Shown here: piece by piece, positions 49,901-58,660 of the stretch
How the letters are laid out: each line of letters begins with the position of its first letter
Position numbering within the stretch: position 1 is the stretch's first letter
Source: Dendrophyllia cribrosa
Lineage: Eukaryota; Cnidaria; Anthozoa; Scleractinia; Dendrophylliidae
Assembly (NCBI GenBank): GCA_024195265.1
Contig: JAJLRJ010000004.1
Coordinates: forward strand, 39,129,030 to 39,193,029
DNA: 64,000 nt
Reading direction: 5' to 3'
Notes under the pieces: model-generated
The model's input: the letters and a program-made list of their open reading frames with translations, nothing else
Databases searched by the model: none
Told to the model about the DNA's origin: nothing
Made by a program: the position numbers and the translations under genes

Positions 49901-52871
49901 TAGAAGTGGAGAAATTAATTTTTCATCATGAGGCAAGTTAGAGAAAGATGCGCGACAGTTCACTGTAACTTTTGAAATACGCTTTCTACTGATTATTGTA
50001 TACTTTGCGCTAAAGCTTTGTTTAAACTCTCGCTCTCTGTTAGCCTGTAAAATGCACATGCTATTTGCAACTTTTGAGTGCTCTCATCAAATTTAAACCT
50101 GCTCAATATTTTATCGAGAGTCGCCGATTTCGACGAGGATTCAGGCCGTAAAGTCGTCGTAGACTTCGAAAATTACAATCAAGCTAATGAAAATTCAAAG
50201 TGTGTTTCTGAAAGTTCGAATTATGCTAGCGAAAATTCAAAGTCTGCTTCTGAAAATTCCAAGTGTGCTTCTGAAAATTCGAAGTGTGTTACCGAAAAGT
50301 CGAGGCAGCCTTCGAAATATCGCGTTCGTTTCGTGCGAACTTTCGTTAGCCATTTGGAAATTTCGAAGCAATTTAAACAATAGACGATTCGAACTATCGT
50401 TCCGAGTTCGCGGAAATGTCGTTTCTTTCGAAATATCGTTTATTTTCGTCTAAATTCGCCGAATTTCGTCGAATTTCGTTGAATTTCGTTTGCATTACTT
50501 TTGCACAGTACTGTACATGTCCAGCAAAACCAAAAGGTTATATTACCTCACTTTCATGAATCTCCTTGTCATGCTTTGGAAGTCCAGACCTAAGTTTCTC
50601 TACAGTCACTGCAAGTTTAGAGACTTCCTAAAAACAACACATTTTTACAACTGGGATAAATCACCATGGCTGTAACTGATACTGTGACTCGGATGTAAAT
50701 GCAAAATGGAGCACAGTTGAAAATGATTCCTGGAATCTGAATGTTAGCATCAACATAATTGTATTCCTGACTTTCAAAATCTTAAAAGCAGAAATCCTAA
50801 GGGACCACAACTTAAGAGTAAAAACTTATAATAAGTGAGCATTCAACAAGCTTGATATCAAAACTACTATCTGGTAAGGACCATTTAAAATTTGAACTCA
50901 AGATAACTAACTCTTATCATGCGATAACCATTTTGTTGAGATCAAATTTCATTTTGCAGCAAGCCTGTTTAAAAATAAATATCACCTTTCATATGCTCAG
51001 ATATTGTTTTTCTTGGACAAAAATCACCAAGTTCTCCGTGTCAGCAAGTTCCAGACATGCTGTCTACGACAAACATTTATCTGACGACATGAAGGCAATT
51101 TTTTATGGTAGAACGGATGCGAATGCGAGTTGAAATTTCATTATCTCGAGTTCAGCTTTACTGATCCCATGGTCAACAAAATGGTTATCACATTATAAGA
51201 TTCAGTTGCCTCAAGTTCAAATTTCAAACAGCCACTCTACCACTCTACCACTCTAGTCGTGTTGATAGTAAGGTCAAAAGAACCAAGAAATTGGATGTTC
51301 TTTGAACTCATAAATTATCATGAAAGTAAGTAGGAAGTGATTACAGAATGTAGGGCCACTTTGGTTCACCTTATTTACATATGTCAGAACTCTTTGAAGA
51401 ACAAGGTATAACACAATAGGCACTCTTGTCATTCAATCAGTTACAAATAAGTGACCCTGTATTCTGTAGTTTAGCCGAAAATATGGTTAACCTTAGAATG
51501 GACACAGTCTTTTTTGGTATTCTACAGTAACTACATTAATCCATGACACAGCACTTGGGTATGGACTATCTTATTTGATAACTGCTTGTTTGTTTGTCAT
51601 CTTACATATGCATCACATACCTTCTCATTTTCAATAACTTCCGCCCAAACACGCTCTCTTTTCAGTTCCTCAAGCTGTTCTTTGACATCTTTGATTTGCT
51701 TCACAGCAATGAACCTTGCTTCACGTCTGCGAACTTCCTCTCGTACTTCAGGAATGTCCTTTCAAAACACATGTACAAAGCACTTTCACTTCAAATTGTT
51801 TGAATTTCAGCAGCCTAGGCAGTGAAGGTTTAAGGAATCGATGTGGCCTAGTGTTTGAATTTCTTTAATCTAGTGGGGTTACATCACATCAGAAAAACAA
51901 CTGGTCTCAAAGAGAACTGTCTTACAGGAAAACAGTAGGCCAGTACCTAGTTTTTAGCTAGGGTACCTGTGGAGTAGCCTGTTCCAGAGATGGTGGGGAA
52001 CGTGCGAAGTAAAAAAAGGGGAAAAATTGCGGGGGAATTGGGGAGAGGGCGGTTGGCGGAGCCTGTAAACATTTCTTTAAAAACGTCTTTCCGGTATACC
52101 AGCTCCTGGTATACCCTCTGATTGGTCCGTTTTGACAGGTAATGCGCGCCGACCACCCTCTACCCAGTTCCCCCGCAATTTTTTTCTTTTTTTTACGTCA
52201 AGCGTTCCCCACTATCTCGGAGCCTGGAACAGGCTACCTGTGGAGGCATAGTGACTATCAACCTGAAGGTCGGCGGTTCGAGGCCTGGTCTCTGCCATCG
52301 TATTGTTTACCCAGACAAGAAACTTTTAATTTGCTGCACAATGTCTCATTCCACCCAGGTGTATAAATGGGTAACAGCGACATAATGTCGGGGGTAACCC
52401 TGCGATGTATTTTTCTCCCAAGTTATTTTAAGGAACTTTAAAGTTAGTGACTGTATACCTCTTCTTTTTTCTGTAGTGTTGCTAAAGCAATTTCCTTCTG
52501 CTCCATAACAAACAAATAATCACTGCTCATCTGGTCAAGGCTGGTTGCCTTCATGAAAAACTGAAGTTACACCAAACAAATATCATCAGCTCATAATAAC
52601 AGTTTACTTTATAGTTTTATTGGATAGTTTTGAATCTTTGTTGATTTTTCCCAGAAAGTATTTACTAGGTAGGATTATCTAATAAAACAAAATATTGAAC
52701 ACCTATTAATCCATCAAGCAATAATTATTAATTGATTGATTGATTAACATTGACTGAATGACTGACTGAATTAGTGATTATTGATTTATAAATCCATCAA
52801 TCAACCTATTGATTTTTTATTTACTGATTGATTCAGCGACCTCACCCATTGACTGACTGATGATTGGTTGG

Positions 52872-52915
<44 letters not shown>

Positions 52916-53089
52916 GTGAATGAATGAATGAATGAATGAATGAATGAATGAATTCTAAATGAATGACTCACTGACTTAATGACTGATTGGTTGGTTGGTT
53001 TGCGGTTTAAATTAGTTCATTGCTTGATTGATTGTCTATGACTGACTGATTGATTGATTGATTGCCAATTGACTGTTGATTGATTGCCA

Positions 53090-53120
<31 letters not shown>

Positions 53121-54544
53121 TCCAATTGATTGATTTATGACATCACTTTTTCACAGGAAGGGGAGGGAAGCCTGCATTATGCTAGTACAATGTATTATGT
53201 CCATCCACAAAACAACTATTGAGTAACATGCATCTCCCTGTTACATGATTCTTTCATACATTGTACCTTATAGAGATCAGAGGCATTATTGCTGTTAAGC
53301 AAATGCCTACTTGTGTCCTGATTCAGGAGGGACACTGGGTTATCTATCTAGAGAAACAAAGAAAACTATAACTGTTGGGTAAAACAACATTTTAAGAGAC
53401 TTTTTATATTAATAGCAGTATGCATGGCTAACAAAGCAAAGGATGCAAAAATTACAAAGCTTCAAAGCCATGAAGGCTTATAATCCAATCCCCCCCCCCC
53501 CCCCCCCCCAAAAAAAAAAAACCAAGACCAAACATGTAATTATTTCATTCATTTCATATCATGATGAAGGTATGGGTACAAGAATCTGGGAGAAAAGGAG
53601 GTGGGAACATAGTGAGAAGCAGATGAGAACCAAGAGAAAATGGCAGAGAAAAGGCAGAAATCATCAACAATGTTGCAAAGTGTTGGACGCTGCCAAGAAA
53701 CTGCATGGAACTTGGAGTGACGAGTGTATGAAGTGGAAAGTTCATACCCCTTGCCCAATATGTGGCATGTTATTTACAGCATTTACCTTCAGTTGGTGGC
53801 ATGAAATAACATTTGTTTGCCTGCTTTATTCTAATTGTAACAACATTTTCCTAAAAATGGTTGCCTGGTAAGCTCAATAATTATTGCAAGTGCATCAGAC
53901 TTCAAAGACGAAGGTCACAGGTTTCAATCCTGGCTGCATTACCAACCAAGGAATTTAAAAATAGTAACTTGTAAGATTATGTTGGCTGTGACAACACCTT
54001 GTCTCAGTTCAGATGATTGCATCATTGGGTGGTGATTTAAAGCCAAGTCTGGCAAAGCTTTCTGCACTTTTCAATAAGACTTGCACCCTGGAGCTCAAAA
54101 CTTAACCAACAGTTCAATCAATCAATTAATTTATTAATGTCAAAGCGTGGGATGAGGTTGCCCTCCATATCCGAGCCACAGGCTCATGTCTCTGCTGCAA
54201 ATATTATAGCGGTCATCTCAGTAAACAACGATGCTTCACGCATAAAATGGTCAAAAGCTCATGTTTGTGGGTTGTGATTGGTGGATTTTGATCCATTTTG
54301 TCAGTTTCTGTTTTCAGGGGTACAATTTTTGCTGCCATAATTATGATTGACAGCAGCGTAAAATGTAAACCTTAGTTGGGCTTTGAGTTTCAGAGTTTGT
54401 GTGTTATTGAAAGGTGCAGTAACAAAAGAAAAAGAAAAACTCTCAATAATAGAATCTTCACTGATGAAATAAATGTACCCACTTGAATGTTGAAATGATC
54501 GACAATATGATCAACTTCTGTTCTTGAGTTTGAAATCACTTTGC
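29696..54544 (-). CDS. SMC6: SMC6, 25 exons seen; Walker A head and last exon not found
   Basis: SMC6 is the chromosome-maintenance ATPase partner of SMC5. Exons, 5' to 3': 54544-54483, 53347-53267, 52560-52459, 51758-51621, 50627-50547, 47642-47496, 46105-46014, 45550-45386, 44761-44583, 44243-44071, 43627-43601, 42396-42316, 41664-41581, 40764-40655, 40207-40114, 40012-39947, 38785-38726, 38327-38277, 37216-37097, 35057-34920, 34770-34655, 33794-33695, 32543-32385, 30446-30264, 29803-29700. All phases agree over about 904 codons. Landmarks are [28 protein letters not shown], hinge residues PPRGPIG through [20 protein letters not shown], the signature LSGGERS, Walker [13 protein letters not shown], and FIFLTPQDL. 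The first ~150 residues, with Walker A, are absent. After LTPQDLR the frame reads TAA (29,698-29,696) unless the GTAAGC donor is used. About 35 conserved C-terminal residues are then missing. The visible exons show no frame break. Confidence 0.92.
30196..30253 (-). pseudogene. Degenerate tandem copy of the end of the SMC6 Walker B exon
   Basis: This ~58-bp stretch repeats the last part of the SMC6 exon at 30446-30264 plus its splice donor. The exon encodes [12 protein letters not shown]; the copy would read [11 protein letters not shown] and has lost the GT. It lies directly downstream in the intron. A local tandem duplication explains it, and the copy cannot act as an exon. Confidence 0.8.
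30621..30800. mobile_element. TA-flanked MITE (CAGTTGAACCTC family) with empty-site paralogue
   Basis: TATAGTCGAACCTCC and GAGGTTCAACTGTA are the inverted ends, each including the target TA. The flanks match the dispersed repeat at 1,528-1,655, which is uninterrupted at its TA (1,601-1,602). The interior has CCATAAGCGGACACT repeats typical of this family. It lies in the SMC6 intron upstream of the Walker B exon. Confidence 0.85.
30912..31011. repeat. Perfect palindrome, 45-bp arms, 10-bp loop
   Basis: The arms 30,912-30,956 and 30,967-31,011 are exact reverse complements around GTAGTGATAT. Two short tandem copies of CATATAGGGATCCTA precede it. It lies in an SMC6 intron. No protein can be read, and the perfect identity suggests a recent origin. 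Confidence 0.95.
31275..31700. mobile_element. Mutator-like MITE, TAGCCTG family (copy 3), exact 9-bp duplication
   Basis: The element has about 118-bp inverted arms, starting TAGCCTGCGAGCAGGCTCAC and ending with its mirror. It is flanked on both sides by CTCATTATG. Long inverted ends and a 9-bp target duplication are features of Mutator-like elements. There is no coding capacity. It lies in an SMC6 intron. Confidence 0.88.
32163..32371 (-). mobile_element. MITE with AACCCTTT..CTCCCA ends (copy 2)
   Basis: This is the reverse-oriented counterpart of the element at 19,553-19,770. It matches along its length, including GGTACCATTTGTTTTTTAAT and CTCTTGGGAGTGAAAGGGTT. Its end lies 13 bases from the splice donor of the SMC6 exon 32543-32385. 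Confidence 0.8.
32844..32997. mobile_element. TA-flanked MITE, CAGT-GAACCTC family
   Basis: TACAGTCGAACCTCAAC at the left and AGAGGGGTTCTACA at the right are degenerate inverted ends. The interior has CGGCCACCGATCC and AACGGTCGCCTC motifs of this family. It lies in an SMC6 intron. Confidence 0.6.
33345..33550 (-). repeat. CCAAT-rich dispersed repeat (copy 3 of 3)
   Basis: ATCACTCTGGCCAATCACAG, GCGCGCGAGAAAGTGATTGG and TTTTGGTTTTACTTCTGATTG follow the order of the copy at 17.4 kb, with more divergence. Confidence 0.5.
35089..35281. mobile_element. MITE with TATCACCCAACTAG ends
   Basis: GTATCACCCAACTAG and CTAGTTGGGTGATAC are perfect inverted ends of a ~193-bp element. It lies 32 bases upstream of an SMC6 exon (35057-34920). 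Confidence 0.8.
35287..35388. repeat. ~100-bp foldback
   Basis: AATTAGACCC..GGGTCAATAGCCCAT folds onto ATGGGCTATTGACCCGTAG..GGGTCTAATT. It lies directly beside the MITE at 35,089-35,281. Confidence 0.8.
35450..35643. mobile_element. Foldback MITE with ~60-bp arms
   Basis: AAACATATTGGAAAAATAAA through GTGAAAGTGTCAA is mirrored about 120 bp away. The loop contains GGCTTGGCCCTTCATCAGGCC. It is the third foldback in 600 bp of the same SMC6 intron. Confidence 0.8.
35750..36013 (+). mobile_element. MITE with CAGAAACCCATAAGTGGG ends (copy 2)
   Basis: This is the opposite-orientation counterpart of 20,695-20,954, with the same ends and internal landmarks (CATATTTGGAAA, TTCCGATTATTCA). GTATTAA flanks both sides, a 7-bp target duplication as in copy 1. 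Confidence 0.87.
36098..36895. repeat. 57-59-bp satellite array
   Basis: About 13 copies of a unit with AACAAATGTTGGACAACAATG, TTGGGACGTTTAGCC and TCCAACATTGCCATCC. Much of the unit period is close to 57 bp (19 codons), so 135-200-codon open frames arise on both strands. They are artefacts. CCAACA/TGTTGG inverted pairs occur within each unit. The array lies in an SMC6 intron. Confidence 0.95.
38943..39161 (-). mobile_element. tRNA-derived SINE, near full length
   Basis: On the minus strand it starts GGAGGCACAGTTGTGTAGTG. It has an A-box-like TAGTGGTTAGTG and a B box GGTCGGTGATTCGAGGCC, then a body CACCCAGGTGTATAAATGGG also present at 52.2-52.4 kb. It is about 220 bp. It lies in an SMC6 intron in the same orientation as the gene. 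Confidence 0.8.
42511..42600. repeat. GATGAT-rich microsatellite
   Basis: Impure (GAT)n/(GATGAC)n repeats in the SMC6 intron upstream of the exon 42396-42316. Confidence 0.9.
44298..44545 (-). pseudogene. Two decayed tandem copies of the 5' half of an SMC6 hinge exon
   Basis: The exon 44243-44071 begins [20 protein letters not shown]. Directly upstream, with a period of about 145-150 bp, are two more copies of its 5' half and acceptor region. Copy 2 (44,298-44,400) still reads [20 protein letters not shown] with an acceptor-like AAAAG, but runs into a stop with no donor. Copy 3 (44,451-44,545) has an extra G in GTGGGTCC and is out of frame. Neither can serve as a working alternative exon. 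Confidence 0.8.
45084..45237. mobile_element. Mutator-like MITE, TAGCCTG family (copy 4), exact 9-bp duplication
   Basis: It starts TAGCCTGTTACAGGCTCCGAG and ends with its counterpart CTATCTCGGAGCTA. GGGGAACTGGGGAGAGGG mirrors CTTCTCCCCAGTTCCCC. TTATTTTTC flanks both sides. It lies in an SMC6 intron. Confidence 0.85.
46132..46907. mobile_element. TA-flanked MITE with an expanded ~18-bp internal array
   Basis: The ends are TACAGTCAAACCTC and a matching TTCAACTGTA. Next to the left end the motif CTAAGCGACCACCTCTC is repeated about 18 times (46,145-46,480). One such motif also lies near the right end as GGTCGCTTATGG. Other family members carry only one to three copies. It lies in an SMC6 intron. 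Confidence 0.8.
46935..46966. repeat. 32-base poly-C run
   Basis: An uninterrupted C homopolymer just outside the MITE that ends at 46,907. Its true length is doubtful in any assembly. Confidence 0.95.
47728..47922. mobile_element. TA-flanked MITE, CAGT-GAACCTC family
   Basis: TACAGTAGAACCTCTG and GAGAGGTTCGACTGCA are the inverted ends. The interior has AACGGCCACCTCTAC and CAACGGCCAG motifs. It lies in an SMC6 intron about 90 bases upstream of the exon 47642-47496. Confidence 0.75.
48438..48625. repeat. Foldback with ~75-bp arms
   Basis: GGTGTGGACTCTTATTTACC through CATGGTCAAAAT is mirrored after a ~40-bp loop (CTCACTCGGCTGCGCC). The arms are nearly identical. It lies in an SMC6 intron. Confidence 0.8.
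48689..50515. mobile_element. TA-flanked 1.8-kb element with TACAGTACTGTGCAAAAG ends
   Basis: TACAGTACTGTGCAAAAGTA and its mirror form the ends, followed by CGAATTTCG-rich subterminal repeats. The TA borders suggest Tc1/mariner-type insertion (inference). There is no transposase frame. The interior holds a tRNA-like SINE (48,862-48,955), a repeated GCGCGACAGTTCACTGTAAC, and a 21-bp tandem run (TGAAAATTC..TGTGCTTC, 50,190-50,300). Its right end is 31 bases from an SMC6 exon (50627-50547). Confidence 0.8.
48862..48955 (+). mobile_element. tRNA-derived SINE inside the 1.8-kb element
   Basis: TGGCGCAGTGTGTAAGCGAC resembles an A box and GAGTTCGATTCTCGTC a B box. T-rich Pol III terminator tracts follow. 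The acceptor and anticodon stems do not pair properly, so a tRNA gene is unlikely. Confidence 0.6.
51975..52236. mobile_element. Mutator-like MITE, TAGCCTG family (copy 5), exact 9-bp duplication
   Basis: TAGCCTGTTCCAGAGATGG and CTCGGAGCCTGGAACAGGCTA form the ends. The interior carries GGGGGAATTGGGGAGAGGG and its mirror. CCTGTGGAG flanks both sides. It was inserted at the start of the SINE that follows. Confidence 0.87.
52240..52411 (+). mobile_element. tRNA-derived SINE
   Basis: GTGGAGGCATAGTGACTATC is followed by GGTCGGCGGTTCGAGGCC (B box) and a body with CCACCCAGGTGTATAAATGG. It matches the minus-strand SINE at 38.9-39.2 kb along its length. It lies antisense to SMC6 in an intron. Its 5' edge is the target site of the adjacent Mutator-like MITE. 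Confidence 0.75.
52731..53135. repeat. (ATTG)n / (AATG)n simple repeat
   Basis: About 400 bp of mostly GATT repeats with a block of AATG. It lies in an SMC6 intron. No other signal is seen. Confidence 0.95.
53870..53945 (+). repeat. tRNA-like SINE head
   Basis: GGTAAGCTCAATAATTATTGC and GGTCACAGGTTTCAATCCTGG show tRNA A/B-box-like spacing, similar to 12.53-12.61 kb. The body is not recognised. Confidence 0.45.
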
Positions 54545-55011
54545 CTGAAACAGATCACGAAATGCAGCTATAAAACCCTACACCATTCAACCCAAACACT
54601 TAACAAATTAACTTCACTTTACAGCTAACGTAAGTTTCCTGCTGTCTCTTTACTCTATGTAATTAAAAGAGGAATTGAGGAGCATATGTAATGATCATGA
54701 TTAAAAAAGACATAAAAAGATGTTCCTTTATAACACGTGGATATGCAAAGTGTTGAATAAATTGTAGCATTTCACTTGATTGCTTGCATTGATTGCTCAC
54801 TTGATCAGCAGTTAACATTGAGGCCCGCAATATGTAATGGTCATCTGCCTTACCCATGTGGACATTATTGGAGGGAGAGGGTGGGGAATTAGACACAAGG
54901 GGTGGGGGAGCAAAATACCTAGGAGAAGGGAGGGTTGGTGAACATTGAGCCCATGATATCTAATGGTCATCTGCCTTACCCATGGGCACCGCGTTGGAGG
55001 GAGGGGAGGGT

Positions 55012-55976
55012 GGAGCATTGGACACATGGGTGGGAGTCATTGGAGCAAAATGGGGAGTGTCTGAAGATGTGTTCTAATCATTTATTTAGAGCTTTTTGTA
55101 TTCACTAGTTGGCTCAATTACTCAATTATCAGCTGTGAACTTCTTGTTTTTCAAAACAATATTGTAAGGTGTGAGAGGGAGGGTCCCCCGTTTTTACTTG
55201 GAAATCGCTCCCCATACTTACTGTAAACTTGACCTTTATTTAAGCGGTCACTTCTATTAAGCGCACACAGCCACCGTTTAGATTTCCCAATTGGTAAATG
55301 TGATTGTATTTCACCTCTATTAAACGGTCACCTAGTTCATGGTCACAAAGAGGAGCATTGGAGCATTGAGCATTGAAGAGCAAGTGGAGCATTGGACACA
55401 TGGGTGGGAGTCATTGGAGCAAAATGGGGAGTGTCTGAAGATGTGTTCTTTGACCTTTAAACTGAAACTTGACCTGAAACTTGACCTTTATTTAAGCGGT
55501 CACTTCTATTAAGCGCACACAGCCACCGTTTAGATTTCCCAATTGGTAAATGTGATTGTATTTCACCTCTATTAAACGGTCACCTAGTTCATGGTCACAA
55601 AGAGGAGCATTGAAGCATTGAGCATTGAAGAGCAAGTGGAGCATTGGACACATGGGTGGGAGTCATTGGAGCAAAATGGGGAGTGTCTGAAGATGTGTTC
55701 TAATCATTTATTTAGAGCTTTTTGTATTCACTAGTTGGCTCAATTACTCAATTATCAGCTGTAAACTTCTTGTTTTTCAAAACAATATTGTAAGGTGTGA
55801 GAGGGAGGGTCCCCCGTTTTTACCCGGAAATCGCTCCCCATACTTACTGTAAACTTGACCTTTATTTAAGCGGTCACTTCTATTAAGCGCACACGGCCAC
55901 CGTTTAGATTTCCCAATTGGTAAATGTGATTGTATTTCACCTCTATTAAACGGTCACCTAGTTCATGGTCACAAAG
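55012..55976 (+). repeat. Nested tandem duplications (~130-350 bp units)
   Basis: The block CTTTATTTAAGCGGTCACTT..CATGGTCACAAAG occurs three times (about 55,226, 55,477 and 55,850). The block GGAGCATTGGACACATGGGT..GAAGATGTGTTC also occurs three times (about 55,012, 55,385 and 55,637). Copies are nearly identical, so the duplication is young or the local assembly is unreliable. It lies directly upstream of the first SMC6 exon found, where the missing Walker A exons would be expected. Confidence 0.9.
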
Positions 55977-56139
55977 AACTCTCATTGGCACTAAACAAAG
56001 TGAGTGACTTGCTTCACGAAATTAAGCTACGCAGCCCTAAATCATAGACGACCATAACTGATTTTTTTGTTTCATGTTGAATGTGATGGCAAAACTTTTG
56101 ATGACGTGGTTTGGACATTATAAAATCGGGTGTAGACAA

Positions 56140-56215
56140 AACGTGGACCCCCCTTTCTGGACCCCCTTCTGGACCTCCCTTCTGGACCCCTTTCTGGACC
56201 CCTTAATTTTTCGGT
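56140..56215. repeat. 13-bp CTTCTGGACCCCC tandem repeat
   Basis: Five to six short copies of TTCTGGACCCCC and variants. No coding sense. Confidence 0.85.
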
Positions 56216-56272
56216 AAAAAATAAAATAAAATAAAAATTAAAGTAAATAATTAAACAGGGCACGCGACTCAC

Positions 56273-57520
56273 CTGAAATTCTTCGATCGGTGAGTTCGAT
56301 TTTCTGACTAAATTCCACAGGTTATTCCCAGTTGAAGCTGAAACTCCTTCTTTGCAATCATCTACTTAGTTAATTTCGTGATATATTTACGCGAAAAGTT
56401 GCGAAAACGTCAAGAATCTGCACGTACAAGTTCATCAATCTTACCCACCATTTTGTTCCGAGCCGCCATATTGGCTTTGCCGCTGACCATGCCCATGCTT
56501 CGACGCCTCGCATATTTTTGGGATTGCCAGGGGGTGGGGACCCATGCAAAAAAAAAGCGCGGAAAAGCGCGGAAAGCCAGGAAAAGCCAGGGCGACCCTC
56601 GCTTTCCTGGCTTTTCCGTGCTTTCAAAGCACGGAAAAGCCAGGAAAGCCAGGAAATTGGAAAGCTATTCCAAGAAAAGCGCGGAAAGCCAGGATATCAC
56701 TCCTGGCTTTTGCGGAAAGCGTGGATTTAGTTCATCAAAACAAAATCCAGGAAAGCCAGGAAAGCCAGGAATGACTGTGTCAGTGTGAAACAATCCTGGC
56801 TTTCCTGGCTTTTCCGCGCTTTCCAAGTGTGGAAAAGCCAGGAAAGCCAGGAATGACTGTGTCAGTGTGAAACAATCCTGGCTTTCTTGGCTTTTCTGCA
56901 CTTTCCAAGTGTGGAAAAGCCAGGAAAGCCAGGATCGCCCTTGGTGAGTGTTCACACACGTTATGTATTCAACAATCTTACAGTAATATGAAAAACAAAA
57001 TAACAGCAAATGATCAACAGATATGTTATATTTAAATTTACCCTTTGTTTACATGTGGAAAACACAACAAAAATGTTAATAATTTTATGAATTCAGCAAT
57101 ACTGTATGTTAACTTTCTTTGTTGGTTTACCTTCTTGTTGTGGAATTCTCTCTGGGGTTTTCAGTTTTTTCCCACACTAAAACCAATACAACTGAATTTG
57201 ATCTAGCTTCAGGTAGAGCATAATTTTTTGGCATTTTGATTAATTTGCACAATACTTTTTAGCATTATCTTTTTATTGTATAAATGCCACATTTACTTTC
57301 AAGAATAAACCCCTTTCATTTAAATGGTCCCTACAAATTAAATATTAAATAAAAAATAACAACAATCCAGGAATCTGCCCAAGATGTTTATGAGGAATGT
57401 TAATCAGTCATTTCAAAAATAAAATATTACATTATACATGTACATGTAACAATGCGACTGACTTACATTTTTGTCATTGAGTTTTGAAAAAATGTCTTTT
57501 AAATCTGCCAGTTGTTGATC
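56273..57520 (-). CDS. Three unassigned phase-compatible exons
   Basis: Exons 57520-57467 (DQQLADLKDIFSKLNDKN), 57176-57131 (CGKKLKTPERIPQQE) and 56364-56273 (DDCKEGVSASTG.. to SNSPIEEFQ) have GT/AG borders with donors GTAAGT, GTAAAC and GTGAGT. Their phases chain (0-0, 0-1, 1-0). I do not recognise the protein. They could be 5' exons of SMC6 (disordered N-terminus) or another gene. The last donor is phase 0 and cannot join the first recognised SMC6 exon, which needs phase 1, so at least one exon would be missing between them. An ATGGTGG|GTAAGA near 56,450 could be an alternative first exon. Confidence 0.4.
56560..56940. repeat. Palindromic GGAAAGCCAGGAAAAGCCAGG repeats
   Basis: AAAGCCAGG and CCTGGCTTT blocks alternate, including two to three copies of ATGACTGTGTCAGTGTGAAACAAT between inverted blocks. 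Open frames here on both strands are by-products of the repeat. Confidence 0.9.
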
Positions 57521-57760
57521 CTAAGGCCTTGAAATTAGTGTTTTTTTTTTTTTATGGAAAGACTGTGTACATGTGGGTGTGTGGGTATTTTTTTATGAAA
57601 GCTAATGGAAACCCAGGAACTGATCTAAAATACTCCTAGAAATAAAAGACCAAGGCATTTCATACATTACTTGACAACACAGAAAATATTATTTTGAAAG
57701 AAAAGTAAATAAGTTGTGCAGGCGTAGATTATTAATTTTCCTCAGTTTTCACTAGTGGTA

Positions 57761-57930
57761 ATAGACCATATTCGTATTCTCGGTATTAAACTGGTACTAC
57801 ATGTAGCTTGCAATGGAGGCTCATGCGGGGGAATATCATTAAAAACATTTGCATATGAAAAGATTCCCCCGCATGAGCCTCCACTGCAAGCTAGTTCTAG
57901 TTCAATACCGAGAATACGAAAATGGTCTAT
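57761..57930. mobile_element. Foldback MITE with TA target duplication
   Basis: ATAGACCATATTCGTATTCT is mirrored as AGAATACGAAAATGGTCTAT. The arms (about 75 bp) continue through GGAGGCTCATGCGGGGGAA and its mirror. TA flanks both sides. Tc1/mariner-type insertion is inferred from the TA. Confidence 0.85.
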
Positions 57931-58660
57931 TACAACTGGCCTTTTCTTGTGCAACATTTCCCACAATTTTCATTTTTAAAACTATCAGACCAAGCCCTGC
58001 AAGCTCAACAACAAGACATTATGTTGGGTGTCCAGCCTCAAACAAAAACCTGGTTTACACATTATACATGTACATCTACATCTACTTTGTTACACTAGAA
58101 ATAAAAGCAAGACTTTCATGAATGAGGAGAACTGTGCTGATATGACATACAAGTAAAATTGTAATTTTGAGCAAAAAAAAATTCATATCAGTAGATTCTG
58201 CTAGGAACACTGTGTAGGAGAATTTGTAGTGGTCCAGTACAAACAGTGTGATATCAACAAAAGGTATGAAACTTTTACCAGTTACAAGAATAATTTGAAT
58301 GTACATAAAATTAATAGGAGATAGAATTTCTATCTAAGAAATAAGTTGAAGCCATATCTGCAAATGAATTCTAACCAGATGGACAATCCCTGTTCCTTTA
58401 ACCCAGACACCCCCTCCCCGGATCATTGCTACCAAACTGAGACCTGATAATCAACACCAGTGATCCAAGTAGAATGATGTACATGTATATTGCAATGTTA
58501 ATTGTGTAAATTGTACACTTAAAACAAGCCAAATTCAAAATGAAACTATAAAAATAAAGCAAGGACAGGTAAAATTATATATTACATGTACTAATATTTA
58601 GTTTGGTAACAGTATCCTGCATTTCTTTTTAACAAGTTTTAACTTAGTATGAATGTATAT

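Noticed and set aside
53443..53871. 142-codon plus-strand frame beginning in poly-C/poly-A
   Set aside because: Low-complexity start, no recognisable domain, and it lies antisense in an SMC6 intron.
56370..57009. Several 70-136-codon frames
   Set aside because: They arise from the AAAGCCAGG palindromic repeat and read as KPGKPG/SQESQE peptides.
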